From NCBI GenBank assembly GCA_032124855.1, contig JAQBCT010000007.1:1-21004 (forward strand): a DNA stretch of 21,004 bases. The letters are read 5' to 3'. Source of the stretch: DATJGR01 sp032124855 (GTDB taxonomy: Bacteria; Pseudomonadota; Gammaproteobacteria; Pseudomonadales; Azotimanducaceae). Positions 7,761 to 14,254 of this stretch are shown piece after piece; within the stretch, counting starts at the first letter, position 1; every line of letters begins with the position of its first letter. The notes below the pieces were generated by a model, which was given only the letters and a program-made list of their open reading frames with translations, was not told the origin of the DNA and searched no databases. Made by a program: the position numbers and the translations under genes.

Positions 7761-8285
7761 TCAGGGGCGGATGACGATCAGCGTACCGTCGTCCACGGCG
7801 TCCCAGATGGCGTCCATGGCTTCATTCGGCACCGCAATGCAGCCGTCGGTCCAGTCATCCCATGCAAGTTGCGCCTTCACGGGGTCCAGTGGCAGACCGT
7901 GGATCATGATGTCGCCGCCGGGATCGACGCCGCCGCGCCGCGCGTTGTCGAGATCTGCAGCGCCCGGGTATGAGATGTGAATGGAGCGATAGAAGCGACT
8001 GTCTGGATTACGCCAGTCCAGTACATAGCGCCCTTCGGGCGTGCGGAAATCCCCTTCGCGATACTTCGGCCCCACTGGATTACGCCCCAGTGAGATTTTG
8101 TAATGGCTCACTACTTCACCGGCGCGCAGCAGCATCATCAGTCGTTCCGATTTGTATACCAGCACCGCATCGATGCGCGGTGGCGAATCTGCCACGGCCG
8201 GTGCCGCCGCCAGCACCGTCGATAATGCCAGCCACAGTGGCCAGCGCGAGCGGCGTTGATCAGCCTTCAATCTCATCTTCGCCAT
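7761..8285 (-). CDS. Secreted L,D-transpeptidase (YkuD domain)
   Basis: A 174-residue exported protein that would cross-link peptidoglycan or anchor proteins to it. An N-terminal signal peptide is visible: basic residues to 14, a hydrophobic core at 16-29, and a probable cleavage after AVA at 32. The YkuD catalytic signature is complete: His129 in MIHGLP and Cys149 in DGCIAVP. VYKSERLMMLLRAGE near residue 43 is the first strand of the domain. The ATG at 8285 overlaps the lipoprotein gene by 26 bases; an ATG at 8276 or a TTG at 8270 are alternatives. It is followed after four bases by the Nudix gene. Confidence 0.9.
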   Translation of the reverse strand: MAKMRLKADQRRSRWPLWLALSTVLAAAPAVADSPPRIDAVLVYKSERLMMLLRAGEVVSHYKISLGRNPVGPKYREGDFRTPEGRYVLDWRNPDSRFYRSIHISYPGAADLDNARRGGVDPGGDIMIHGLPLDPVKAQLAWDDWTDGCIAVPNEAMDAIWDAVDDGTLIVIRP

Positions 8286-8493
8286 CGTCGCTCTTGCACA
8301 GATTGCTCAAGTCCATCAGCTGCGCTCTGACTTGCGTATATTCCGCCTCCGTCATGGCGCCGCCCTCGATTGCCTTCTTGAGATCGATCAGCTGCTGACC
8401 GAGCGAAACATCGCCGAGGCGGATCGCCACGTTCTCGCCGTTCCAGCAACCGGCGAGACCGGCCAACACGAGTGTCAGGAAGACTCTCGGCAT
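8260..8493 (-). CDS. Small lipoprotein with a SHOCT-like helical tail
   Basis: A 77-residue predicted lipoprotein. A short signal peptide (MPRVFLTLVLAGLAGC) ends in a lipobox LAGC with the acylated Cys at 16. Residues 37-60 (DLKKAIEGGAMTEAEYTQVR and on) resemble a SHOCT-type short oligomerisation helix pair, and the tail is acidic. The start at 8493 is supported by AGGAAG at good spacing; a longer in-frame version from 8544 would bury the signal peptide. Its 3' end overlaps the start of the L,D-transpeptidase gene, suggesting a shared envelope role. The precise function is unknown. Confidence 0.75.
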   Translation of the reverse strand: MPRVFLTLVLAGLAGCWNGENVAIRLGDVSLGQQLIDLKKAIEGGAMTEAEYTQVRAQLMDLSNLCKSDDGEDEIEG

Positions 8494-8550
8494 ATTCACT
8501 TCCTCAGCGCGTCGCGGGTGAAGTCTATCGTTGGGAAGGCACAACTGGAA

Positions 8551-9453
8551 TCACCGTACCACGGCGTCGTCAAGGAAGGCCGCCAGCCGAAGCCGGAGTT
8601 CTCCCGCAGCAATGTGGGGCAGACCGAATATCTGCCACGGCGCGTAGCCGCCGCGAACGTGCAGGTTGCTGCTCAATGCGGCATCGACGTCCCAATAGGC
8701 TGCGTGTTCGTAGCCGGGGGATGCCTCGATGTACGCGGAGAGGAACTCATTCGCCTGGGCGAGTCCGTACATCAGCGCCAGGTTCAACCGGCAATGCGCA
8801 ACGTCGACGCCCGCTGGTCCGCGGCACGCATTCACCCAGTCGACGACGCCGCTGATGGTGGGACCCTGCCATAGCACATTGACGGGATGAAAATCGCGGT
8901 GAACGAACGCGGGCGCGTACGCCGGTGGATCCGCGTCAGCCACGGCGCGCAGCTTTGCCCGCAGCGGTGCGTCGTCGAGCCATTGCAGCGTTGCGCTGTC
9001 GTCCGCCGAACGCCAGCTGCGGTATCGCCACGGAAAGTCGTGCGCCTCTACGGCGTTGATCTTCGCGAGCATCTGCGCCAGGGCGTGCAACGCCGCCGGC
9101 CGGCTCAATTCGTGCAGATCCACCGATCCGGGTAAATGCGTCATCAATATTGCCGGGACACCACACTGCGCGGCGGCGCCTCGCGCAATCGGTCGAGGCG
9201 CGGCGAGCCCCGCCCGCTCGGCGCGCCGCAATGCGGCGGCTTCGTGCTCTGCCAGATCGGGTTCGTCGGCCAGCCACTGCGCGTTCGTGAACAGCCGCAG
9301 GACAAAGCGGCGCGTGCCCTCCACAGACACGGCGTATACGTCCGAGGAAGTGGCGCCGGGCAACGCCTCCAGGGTGATCGGGTCGCCCACCCCGATCGTT
9401 TGTTTCAGCCAGGCGGCGAGCTGGGGTCCGGGCGTTGCGTGGGACGTGGTCAA
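8551..9453 (-). CDS. APH-family phosphotransferase
   Basis: A 300-residue protein of the aminoglycoside phosphotransferase/choline kinase fold. The Brenner-type catalytic loop HRDFHPVNVLW is at 185-195, with the metal-binding VVDW at 203-206. RFVLRLF at 49-55 lacks a lysine at the usual ATP-binding position and has Arg53. The family phosphorylates small hydroxylated compounds or acts in acyl-CoA metabolism; the substrate is unknown and antibiotic resistance should not be assumed. The start is uncertain: the frame opens with TTG at 9451-9453 without a clear ribosome binding site, and no ATG is available before the conserved region. It lies 57 bases upstream of the lipoprotein start. Confidence 0.85.
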   Translation of the reverse strand: MTTSHATPGPQLAAWLKQTIGVGDPITLEALPGATSSDVYAVSVEGTRRFVLRLFTNAQWLADEPDLAEHEAAALRRAERAGLAAPRPIARGAAAQCGVPAILMTHLPGSVDLHELSRPAALHALAQMLAKINAVEAHDFPWRYRSWRSADDSATLQWLDDAPLRAKLRAVADADPPAYAPAFVHRDFHPVNVLWQGPTISGVVDWVNACRGPAGVDVAHCRLNLALMYGLAQANEFLSAYIEASPGYEHAAYWDVDAALSSNLHVRGGYAPWQIFGLPHIAAGELRLRLAAFLDDAVVR

Positions 9454-9761
9454 AAGTGATGGTCGCGAGCGTTGGGTGAGGTGTTGAGCGATGATACGGG
9501 AGGCACGCGGTGGGGAGGATATGCCTCTGGCTTTGCCAAATTGAATGGTGTAGCCTGCGATCCGCCTAGGAACAGTCCCGCCCCGATTCCCCTTCTGAGC
9601 CTCAAATCTCTGTTAGCAAGTCGGTCATCGTTTCCGTTTCGAAGCGACCGCCGCGGTATTTCTGCCGTGGCGAATTTGTTCTTAACCTGTGCAGGCCGTT
9701 GCGATGAGCGGGAGCCGATGCACCTTGTGAGGTCCGGACCTTCCGGACGCGGAGTAATTTA
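9454..9761 (+). promoter_or_regulatory. Structured leader and divergent promoter region of the RRM gene
   Basis: This 308-base stretch separates two divergent genes and holds no convincing coding sequence. Two hairpins stand out on the RRM side. CGCCGCGG (9649-9656) pairs with CCGTGGCG (9665-9672) across an eight-base loop with one G-U pair. GTCCGGA (9732-9738) pairs perfectly with TCCGGAC (9742-9748) across a three-base loop, ending three bases before the ribosome binding site GGAG. No clear -35/-10 pair is visible. The layout fits a long leader RNA that controls translation of the RNA-binding protein, but this is inference. Confidence 0.45.
9732..9748 (+). promoter_or_regulatory. Hairpin just upstream of the RRM ribosome binding site
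   Basis: A perfect seven-base-pair stem (GTCCGGA/TCCGGAC) with a CCT loop. It ends at 9748 and the GGAG ribosome binding site begins at 9751, so folding or protein binding here could change access of the ribosome. No homologous leader is known to me. Confidence 0.45.
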
Positions 9762-10070
9762 GTGAAGAAGATCTATGTAGGAAATCTGTCCTGGGGCACC
9801 ACGGACCGCGACCTTGAGCAGTTGTTTGCGACCCACGGTGAAGTGCGTTCTGCAACCGTTATCACTGATCGCGATACTGGCCGCTCACGCGGATTTGGTT
9901 TCGTCGAGATGGAAGATTCGGCGGCGGCTGATGCGATCAGCGCGCTGAATGACAAAGAGATCGACGGTCGTCGTCTCAAAGTCAATGAAGCCAAAGATCG
10001 TCCCGCGAAGGAACGCGGCGGCCGCGCTGGTGGCGGCGGCGGTGGCGGTGGTGGTGGCGGCCGCTGGTAA
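9762..10070 (+). CDS. Glycine-rich RRM RNA-binding protein
   Basis: A 102-residue single RNA recognition motif protein. RNP2 is KIYVGNL (3-9) and RNP1 is RGFGFVEM (43-50), both with the aromatic residues needed to stack on RNA bases; the linker DRDTGRSRGFG is typical. After the RRM ends near residue 78 there is a basic hinge, RPAKERGGRAGG, and an unbroken glycine tract ending in RW. Similar small proteins in cyanobacteria and proteobacteria are often cold- or stress-induced and act on mRNA. The start is a GTG at 9762 with GGAG seven bases upstream. The leader before it is structured, and the gene is monocistronic as far as can be seen. Confidence 0.92.
   Translation: MKKIYVGNLSWGTTDRDLEQLFATHGEVRSATVITDRDTGRSRGFGFVEMEDSAAADAISALNDKEIDGRRLKVNEAKDRPAKERGGRAGGGGGGGGGGGRW
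10030..10066 (+). repeat. GGN triplet tract encoding polyglycine
   Basis: A run of GGT/GGC/GGN codons encodes the glycine tail of the RRM protein. Triplet-type tracts of this kind can change in length by slippage, so the number of glycines may vary between strains. Confidence 0.7.
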
Positions 10071-10078
10071 CAGCGGTC
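10059..10078 (+). terminator. Hairpin holding the RRM stop codon in its loop
   Basis: CCGCTG (10061-10066) and CAGCGG (10071-10076) pair around the tetraloop GTAA, extended by a G-U and a G-C pair. The TAA stop is inside the loop. There is no T-run, so a role as intrinsic terminator is doubtful; it could protect the 3' end of the message. Confidence 0.35.
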
Positions 10079-10143
10079 CCGGATCAGCAGGCCCGCTAGA
10101 GGCCTACCGGCCCGCCTAGGCGGTTCGGGTTCGAATCTCAGGC

Positions 10144-10200
10144 GACCCTCGCCGCCGGTGGCACTCGGTTTTCAATCGAGTACTGCGGCGGCGAGTGGTC
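10144..10200. repeat. Large stem-loop in the 3' intergenic region
   Basis: A 57-base inverted repeat. On the + strand CTCGCCGCCG (10148-10157) pairs perfectly with CGGCGGCGAG (10186-10195). GACC (10144-10147) pairs with GGTC (10197-10200) past one bulged base, and GCACTCG (10161-10167) with CGAGTAC (10177-10183) close to a nine-base loop. The one mismatch of the inner stem is C-A on the + strand but a G-U wobble on the - strand, so an RNA from the - strand folds better. It lies between the convergent RRM and DUF4242 genes. The loop has some likeness to a tRNA anticodon arm, but no tRNA fits. Confidence 0.7.
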
Positions 10201-10226
10201 TCCGTCTTGTTCCCCCGCTCGAGCGA

Positions 10227-10330
10227 GGGGGTCGGAGTAAGTAACCGGAGTGCTTTTCGCACGCCCGGTATTACAGACGACTACCCACTTCGTTGCGAAA
10301 AGTACTCCGGTTACTTACTCCGAACCCCCC
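10227..10330. repeat. Long imperfect palindrome, REP/MITE-like element
   Basis: Arms of 30 bases at 10232-10261 and 10294-10323 are inverted copies with a single difference (G10252 facing T10303, which is a G-U pair in RNA). They are extended outwards by GGGGG (10227-10231) facing CCCCC (10325-10329) past one extra A, and enclose a 32-base unpaired centre. Inside each arm CGGAGT occurs twice. No target-site duplication or coding sequence is seen. The G-rich outer end followed by TCGGAGTAA resembles, from memory, palindromes that border REP-associated Y1 transposase genes in proteobacteria, which would make this a non-autonomous relative. It could also serve as a bidirectional terminator for the convergent genes. 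Confidence 0.65.
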
Positions 10331-10338
10331 AATTGTTC

Positions 10339-10623
10339 TCAGCCGTCTGCGGTTGCCGGATCGATCATCTTGCGCACCGGCGTGATCTTGGTCGCCGGGA
10401 AACCGCTGCGCTTGGCATGCTCGTGAATCAAGGCTTCGCTGCCGGCATGGTAGATGCAGAACGTTTTGTCGCCGGCCACGTAGGAATGCTCCCACTGGAT
10501 GGCTTTCTTCTCTGACTGCATTTCTGCCAGCACGCCGTTGGATTTCTGGGACGCCTGGCGTAAGGCCTCGCGGTCCGCCGAGCCAATCTGAGGGATGTCG
10601 CGTTCAATGATGTAGCGGGGCAT
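10339..10623 (-). CDS. DUF4242 protein
   Basis: A 94-residue protein of the DUF4242 family, predicted ferredoxin-like fold, cytoplasmic. The start MPRYIIERDIPQIG, the central SYVAGDKTFCIYHAGSEALI and the end HAKRSGFPATKITPVRKMID match the family closely. Members are sometimes annotated as nickel-binding or SCO-like; no reaction is established. The ATG at 10621-10623 follows AGGAAAC at good spacing. The gene is separated from aceK upstream by 141 bases, so it probably has its own promoter, and it converges on the RRM gene across the hairpin-rich region. Confidence 0.88.
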   Translation of the reverse strand: MPRYIIERDIPQIGSADREALRQASQKSNGVLAEMQSEKKAIQWEHSYVAGDKTFCIYHAGSEALIHEHAKRSGFPATKITPVRKMIDPATADG

Positions 10624-10764
10624 TTGCCGTTTCCTGTGGTGTGATCTGAAAGCTTAGCCTACGCCGTCGAGCGGTGGGTTGTGTAGCGGTTGCGCCAACA
10701 CGCGATCGATCGGACTGATCCGCGCGCGCTGTTGGGCGATGGATGCGTGCTTCATTCTCGACCC
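10624..10764. other. Spacer between aceK and DUF4242
   Basis: These 141 bases hold the probable promoter of the DUF4242 gene on the - strand. No convincing -35/-10 pair, terminator or coding sequence is visible. No T-rich hairpin follows the aceK stop. Confidence 0.4.
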
Positions 10765-12495
10765 TCAGGCGGGCGCGGCAATTCGCGCGAAGCGTCTTTT
10801 GCGGCGGTACGGGAAGACGTCCATCACCTGGCCTTCGCTGATCGCACGCTGCAATCCCTTCCAGTACTGCGGATCGAACAGTTCGCCGTGCATCTCGGAA
10901 AAAATGCGTTTGATGCCGGGCCGACCGAACAGGAAGCGGCGGAACTCTTCGGGAAATACGTCGTGCGTCCCAACGCTGTACCACGCTTCGGCCGACAGCT
11001 CCTCTTCCGGGGTACGCGGCTGCGGCAATGCGCGAAAGTTCACATCGGTGAGATAGCAGATCTCGTCGTAGTCGTAGAACACCACGCGTCCGTGCCGGGT
11101 GACGCCGAAGTTCTTCAGCAGCATATCGCCCGGAAAGATGTTCGCGGCGGCGAGTTGTTTGATCGCGTTGCCGTACTCATCCAGCGCCTCGTGGATCTGT
11201 TCCTCACTGGCCGTTTCAATGTACAGATTCAGCGGTGTCATCAGCCGCTCCGTGTACACATGATCGATGATGATCAGATCATCCGTCACGGTTAGCTTCG
11301 ATGCGGCGACCTCACGCAGCTCGTTGATCAGTTCGTCGGAGAAACGCGCGCGCGGGAATGCGAAGTGGTCGAATTCCTGAGTGTCGGCCATGCGTCCCAC
11401 ACGATCGTGGGTCTTTACCGTGTAGTACTTCTCCCTGACTTGTTCCGGCGTGATGTCCTTCTGCGGGGCGAATCGATCCTTGATGATTTTGAATACGGTC
11501 TGATACGACGGCAGTGTGAATACGGCCATCACCATGCCTTTTATACCTGGCGCAATGACGAACTGGTCTTTGCTGCGCGCCAGGTGCGTGAGGAAGCCGC
11601 GGTAAAACTCGGTCTTGCCGTGCTTATGCATGCCGATTGAGGCGTAGATCTCCGAGCGTTTCTTGCCGGGCAGCAGGGCATTGAGATAGTCGACCAGCGC
11701 ATACGGGTGTGGAGCATCAACCATGAAGTAGGATCGGGTGAAGCTGAACACGACGGAGAGTTCGTCTTCGTCGCAGATCAACGTATCGACATAGAGCTGC
11801 TCATCGGCGCCAACCAGGACAGCCAGCACGACCGGCCACGACGCCGCTTCATAGCGCAGCCGGCCAACGAGGTAGGCGCCCTTGTTGCGGAAGAACACAG
11901 ACTTCAGAATTTCGAGATCAAGTCCGCTTGTGCGGCGAATCTCGGGCCGCGCCTCGGCTAGCGAACGCAGTATGTTGCGTACGTCTCGGTCGATATCTTC
12001 CCAAGGCAGGGAAAAGCCAACATCCAGCAATACCTGCACGACCGTGGCCACGGTGTCGCGGTTCATCGGGTAGATGCGGAAGATCGATTCGTCCGGACGC
12101 ACCGGCGGCCCGTCGAATTCGCTCCACACGAATGACTGCGTTTCGTCGATGCGATGGTCATGCGCCATGTCGCGATGAATCGAATTGAAATAGGTCTCGC
12201 ACAACTCGAAATCGGGTTGCGTCGCTATCAGCGTGACGTACTCGCGCTTGATCGCGCGCCACAGCGGCGCCGTCAGTGCGTTGCCGCCGCGCCGCTCACC
12301 AATCCGGGCGACCACCTGGCTGGTGTAGTCTTTGTACACTTCTAGTCGTTCGGCACTCGCGATTTGGCCTTCGAGCCAGGCGGATTGCTCGAATCGGGCT
12401 TTTGCCGCCAGCGTGATATCTCGAAAGCGCGCCCGATAGGCGCGAAAACTCGCCAGTATCAGGGCGGCGATGTCTGCGGCATCGGAGTCAGCCAT
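10765..12495 (-). CDS. aceK: Isocitrate dehydrogenase kinase/phosphatase
   Basis: A 576-residue bifunctional enzyme that phosphorylates and dephosphorylates isocitrate dehydrogenase, switching carbon between the TCA cycle and the glyoxylate bypass. The full length matches the family (about 570-600). The regulatory N-terminal half is followed by the kinase-like part with the ATP-binding APGIKGMVMAVFTLPS (315-330), VFKIIKDRFAPQK, the catalytic-loop NIFPGDMLLKNFGVTRHGR (452-470) and the metal-binding DYDE (475-478). The usual position of aceK is after the malate synthase and isocitrate lyase genes. Here neither is adjacent; instead it follows a DUF2628 gene (nine bases) and two acyl-CoA dehydrogenase genes. 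Confidence 0.98.
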   Translation of the reverse strand: MADSDAADIAALILASFRAYRARFRDITLAAKARFEQSAWLEGQIASAERLEVYKDYTSQVVARIGERRGGNALTAPLWRAIKREYVTLIATQPDFELCETYFNSIHRDMAHDHRIDETQSFVWSEFDGPPVRPDESIFRIYPMNRDTVATVVQVLLDVGFSLPWEDIDRDVRNILRSLAEARPEIRRTSGLDLEILKSVFFRNKGAYLVGRLRYEAASWPVVLAVLVGADEQLYVDTLICDEDELSVVFSFTRSYFMVDAPHPYALVDYLNALLPGKKRSEIYASIGMHKHGKTEFYRGFLTHLARSKDQFVIAPGIKGMVMAVFTLPSYQTVFKIIKDRFAPQKDITPEQVREKYYTVKTHDRVGRMADTQEFDHFAFPRARFSDELINELREVAASKLTVTDDLIIIDHVYTERLMTPLNLYIETASEEQIHEALDEYGNAIKQLAAANIFPGDMLLKNFGVTRHGRVVFYDYDEICYLTDVNFRALPQPRTPEEELSAEAWYSVGTHDVFPEEFRRFLFGRPGIKRIFSEMHGELFDPQYWKGLQRAISEGQVMDVFPYRRKRRFARIAAPA

Positions 12496-12504
12496 GCTCA
12501 GCCT

Positions 12505-13020
12505 TCAAGACGCAGCGGGCGGCACCAGGGATCCGGCAAGCATCGACAGGATCAGAAACATGCTGAACACGATCAGCGGGAGCTGGTGGTTGGCGCCACC
12601 GCGCGCTTCCAGCTGCGTCACCTGCGCAGCGGTGTGGCCGGGCGATGCTGCCTGGGCGCCCGCGATTTCGGCGCGCGCCCAGCGATAGTAGATGCCATTG
12701 GCGTGTAACGGCAGCCATACTGCGGCGAAACCAAGCAGTACTGCGTAGAGCAGTGGTTCGCCCACACCCGGCACAGCCGATTCGATCGCCTGCGTGACCA
12801 ACATGGCCAGATAGGGTGCGCCGAAAACGATCAGAGCGAAGCGGTACTGCTTGCGGTACAGAAACCAGAACACGCCCAGAAACAGCACGGGCCAGTGCCA
12901 GGAAATCGGTGGATAGCCGCGCTCGTCGGCGCGCTGAAAGTAGTTCAGATAGTAATTCTGCTTGCGCGCACCGATGACGGCCCGGTACAGGGCAGGCGTT
13001 GGTGCATCGGCCGTCGTCAC
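12505..13020 (-). CDS. DUF2628 membrane protein
   Basis: A 171-residue integral membrane protein. Residues 41-59 (WHWPVLFLGVFWFLYRKQY) carry the aromatic W-x-F-x-W-x-x-YRK pattern typical of DUF2628, and hydrophobic segments follow at about 61-79, 89-105 and 147-166. The function is unknown. The start is a GTG whose last bases form the stop of the upstream acyl-CoA dehydrogenase gene (GTGA overlap), which implies coupled translation. It ends nine bases before aceK. Confidence 0.82.
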   Translation of the reverse strand: MTTADAPTPALYRAVIGARKQNYYLNYFQRADERGYPPISWHWPVLFLGVFWFLYRKQYRFALIVFGAPYLAMLVTQAIESAVPGVGEPLLYAVLLGFAAVWLPLHANGIYYRWARAEIAGAQAASPGHTAAQVTQLEARGGANHQLPLIVFSMFLILSMLAGSLVPPAAS

Positions 13021-14237
13021 ACCCCGCTCGGAATCTCGTTGAACGGCACGTTCTTATCCACACGGATATCCGGCGGCAATCCCAGCACGCGTTCGGCGAT
13101 GATGTTGCGCAGAATTTCATCCGTGCCGCCCGCGATGCGATAGCCGGGCGCGCCGAAGAAATTCTGTTGGAAGGCCATATCACCGGGGACTTGTTTGGGA
13201 TCCATCAGGATGCCTCCCATATCCATCAGGTCCAGGCCGAACGAGCCGATATCCTGCTGCTTGTTGGCGCTGACGACTTTGGTGATGGAGTTCTCGGGCC
13301 CCGGTGTGGCACCACGCGACAGCGCGCTGATGGTGCGATAGTTCGTGAAGCGCAGACCACTCGACTGGCAGTACCAGTCGGCCAGCTTTTCGCGCACAGC
13401 CTGATTGCGAATGGCGGGTATGCCGTCCACCTTGATGTTGCGGGCCAGCTGCAGCGCTTCGCTGAAATCAGCGCCACCGGCATTGCCCACTGCGAGACGT
13501 TCGTTCATCAACGTGGTCAGCGATACCTGCCAGCCCTGCCCCACTGCACCGAGGCGTTGTGCGTCTGGAATGCGCACGTCAGCGAAATACACTTCGTTGA
13601 AATTCGCACCACCGGAGATCTGTTTGATCGGCTTGATCGTCACGCCCGGTGAATGCATGTTGAGAAAGAAGAACGTCAACCCCTTGTGCTTGGCGACGGT
13701 CGCATCGGAGCGGGTGACGAGAATGCCCCAGTCGGAATAATGGGCGCCCGAGGTCCAGATCTTCTGTCCGTTGATCACCCACTCGTCACCCACGCGTTCC
13801 GCCTTAGTGCGCAGCGCGGCGAGGTCGGAGCCGCCCGCGGGCTCGCTGAACAACTGGCACCACACGTTTTCACCGGATGCCATGCGTGGCAGCAGTTCGC
13901 GTTTCTGCGCTTCGGCGGCGTAGGCCATCATCGTAGGTCCGCACATACCAAGTCCGATGGCGAACGGTCCCACCGGCACGTCGTAGCGCGACTCTTCCTG
14001 ATTCCAGATGATTACCTGCATGGGATTGGCGTCGCGGCCGCCGTATTCCTTCGGCCAGCTGAGGCAGGCCCAGCCGTGTTCGTATTTCAGCTTCTGCCAT
14101 GCCTTGGCGCGCAGCAGATAGGCGGCTTCGGTTTCCTGACGCGCTTCGGCTTCGTGCTTGAGTTGCGCATTGGCATCCAGGAAGGTGCGTGCTTCGCTGC
14201 GGAATGCAGCCTGTTCGGGGGTATCGTCGAAATTCAT
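13017..14237 (-). CDS. Acyl-CoA dehydrogenase (first subunit type)
   Basis: A 406-residue FAD-dependent acyl-CoA dehydrogenase that would introduce the alpha-beta double bond in an acyl-CoA. The N-terminal helical domain contains WPKEYGG, the FAD/substrate signature LFSEPAGGSDLA is at 129-140, NGQKIWTSGAH at 156-166, and the C-terminal AGGTDEILRNIIAERVLG at 369-386. The substrate is not determined. The ATG at 14237 is preceded by AGGAG at ideal spacing. The gene begins 17 bases after a second, different acyl-CoA dehydrogenase, an arrangement seen for heterotetrameric enzymes that oxidise bulky substrates such as steroid side chains. Confidence 0.94.
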   Translation of the reverse strand: MNFDDTPEQAAFRSEARTFLDANAQLKHEAEARQETEAAYLLRAKAWQKLKYEHGWACLSWPKEYGGRDANPMQVIIWNQEESRYDVPVGPFAIGLGMCGPTMMAYAAEAQKRELLPRMASGENVWCQLFSEPAGGSDLAALRTKAERVGDEWVINGQKIWTSGAHYSDWGILVTRSDATVAKHKGLTFFFLNMHSPGVTIKPIKQISGGANFNEVYFADVRIPDAQRLGAVGQGWQVSLTTLMNERLAVGNAGGADFSEALQLARNIKVDGIPAIRNQAVREKLADWYCQSSGLRFTNYRTISALSRGATPGPENSITKVVSANKQQDIGSFGLDLMDMGGILMDPKQVPGDMAFQQNFFGAPGYRIAGGTDEILRNIIAERVLGLPPDIRVDKNVPFNEIPSGV

Positions 14238-14254
14238 GGATTGCTCCTGATGAC

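Noticed and set aside
8551..9453. Aminoglycoside resistance by the APH-family protein
   Set aside because: The fold is shared by many metabolic kinases, and nothing in the sequence or its neighbours points to an antibiotic substrate.
9472..9762. 96-residue open frame in the leader of the RRM gene
   Set aside because: It has no homology that I recognise and no clear ribosome binding site, and it covers the leader hairpins; a leader peptide cannot be excluded but is not supported.
10075..10185. tRNA-like signals (GGTTCGAATC and an anticodon-like arm)
   Set aside because: On the + strand the arm is on the wrong side of the T-loop. On the - strand the order could suit a long-variable-arm tRNA, but the anticodon stem is out of register, the D-loop lacks GG, the T-stem has mismatches and no acceptor stem pairs.
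10195..10515. Open frame on the + strand running through the long palindrome into DUF4242
   Set aside because: It spans a large inverted repeat and the antisense of a conserved gene, with no ribosome binding site or domain.
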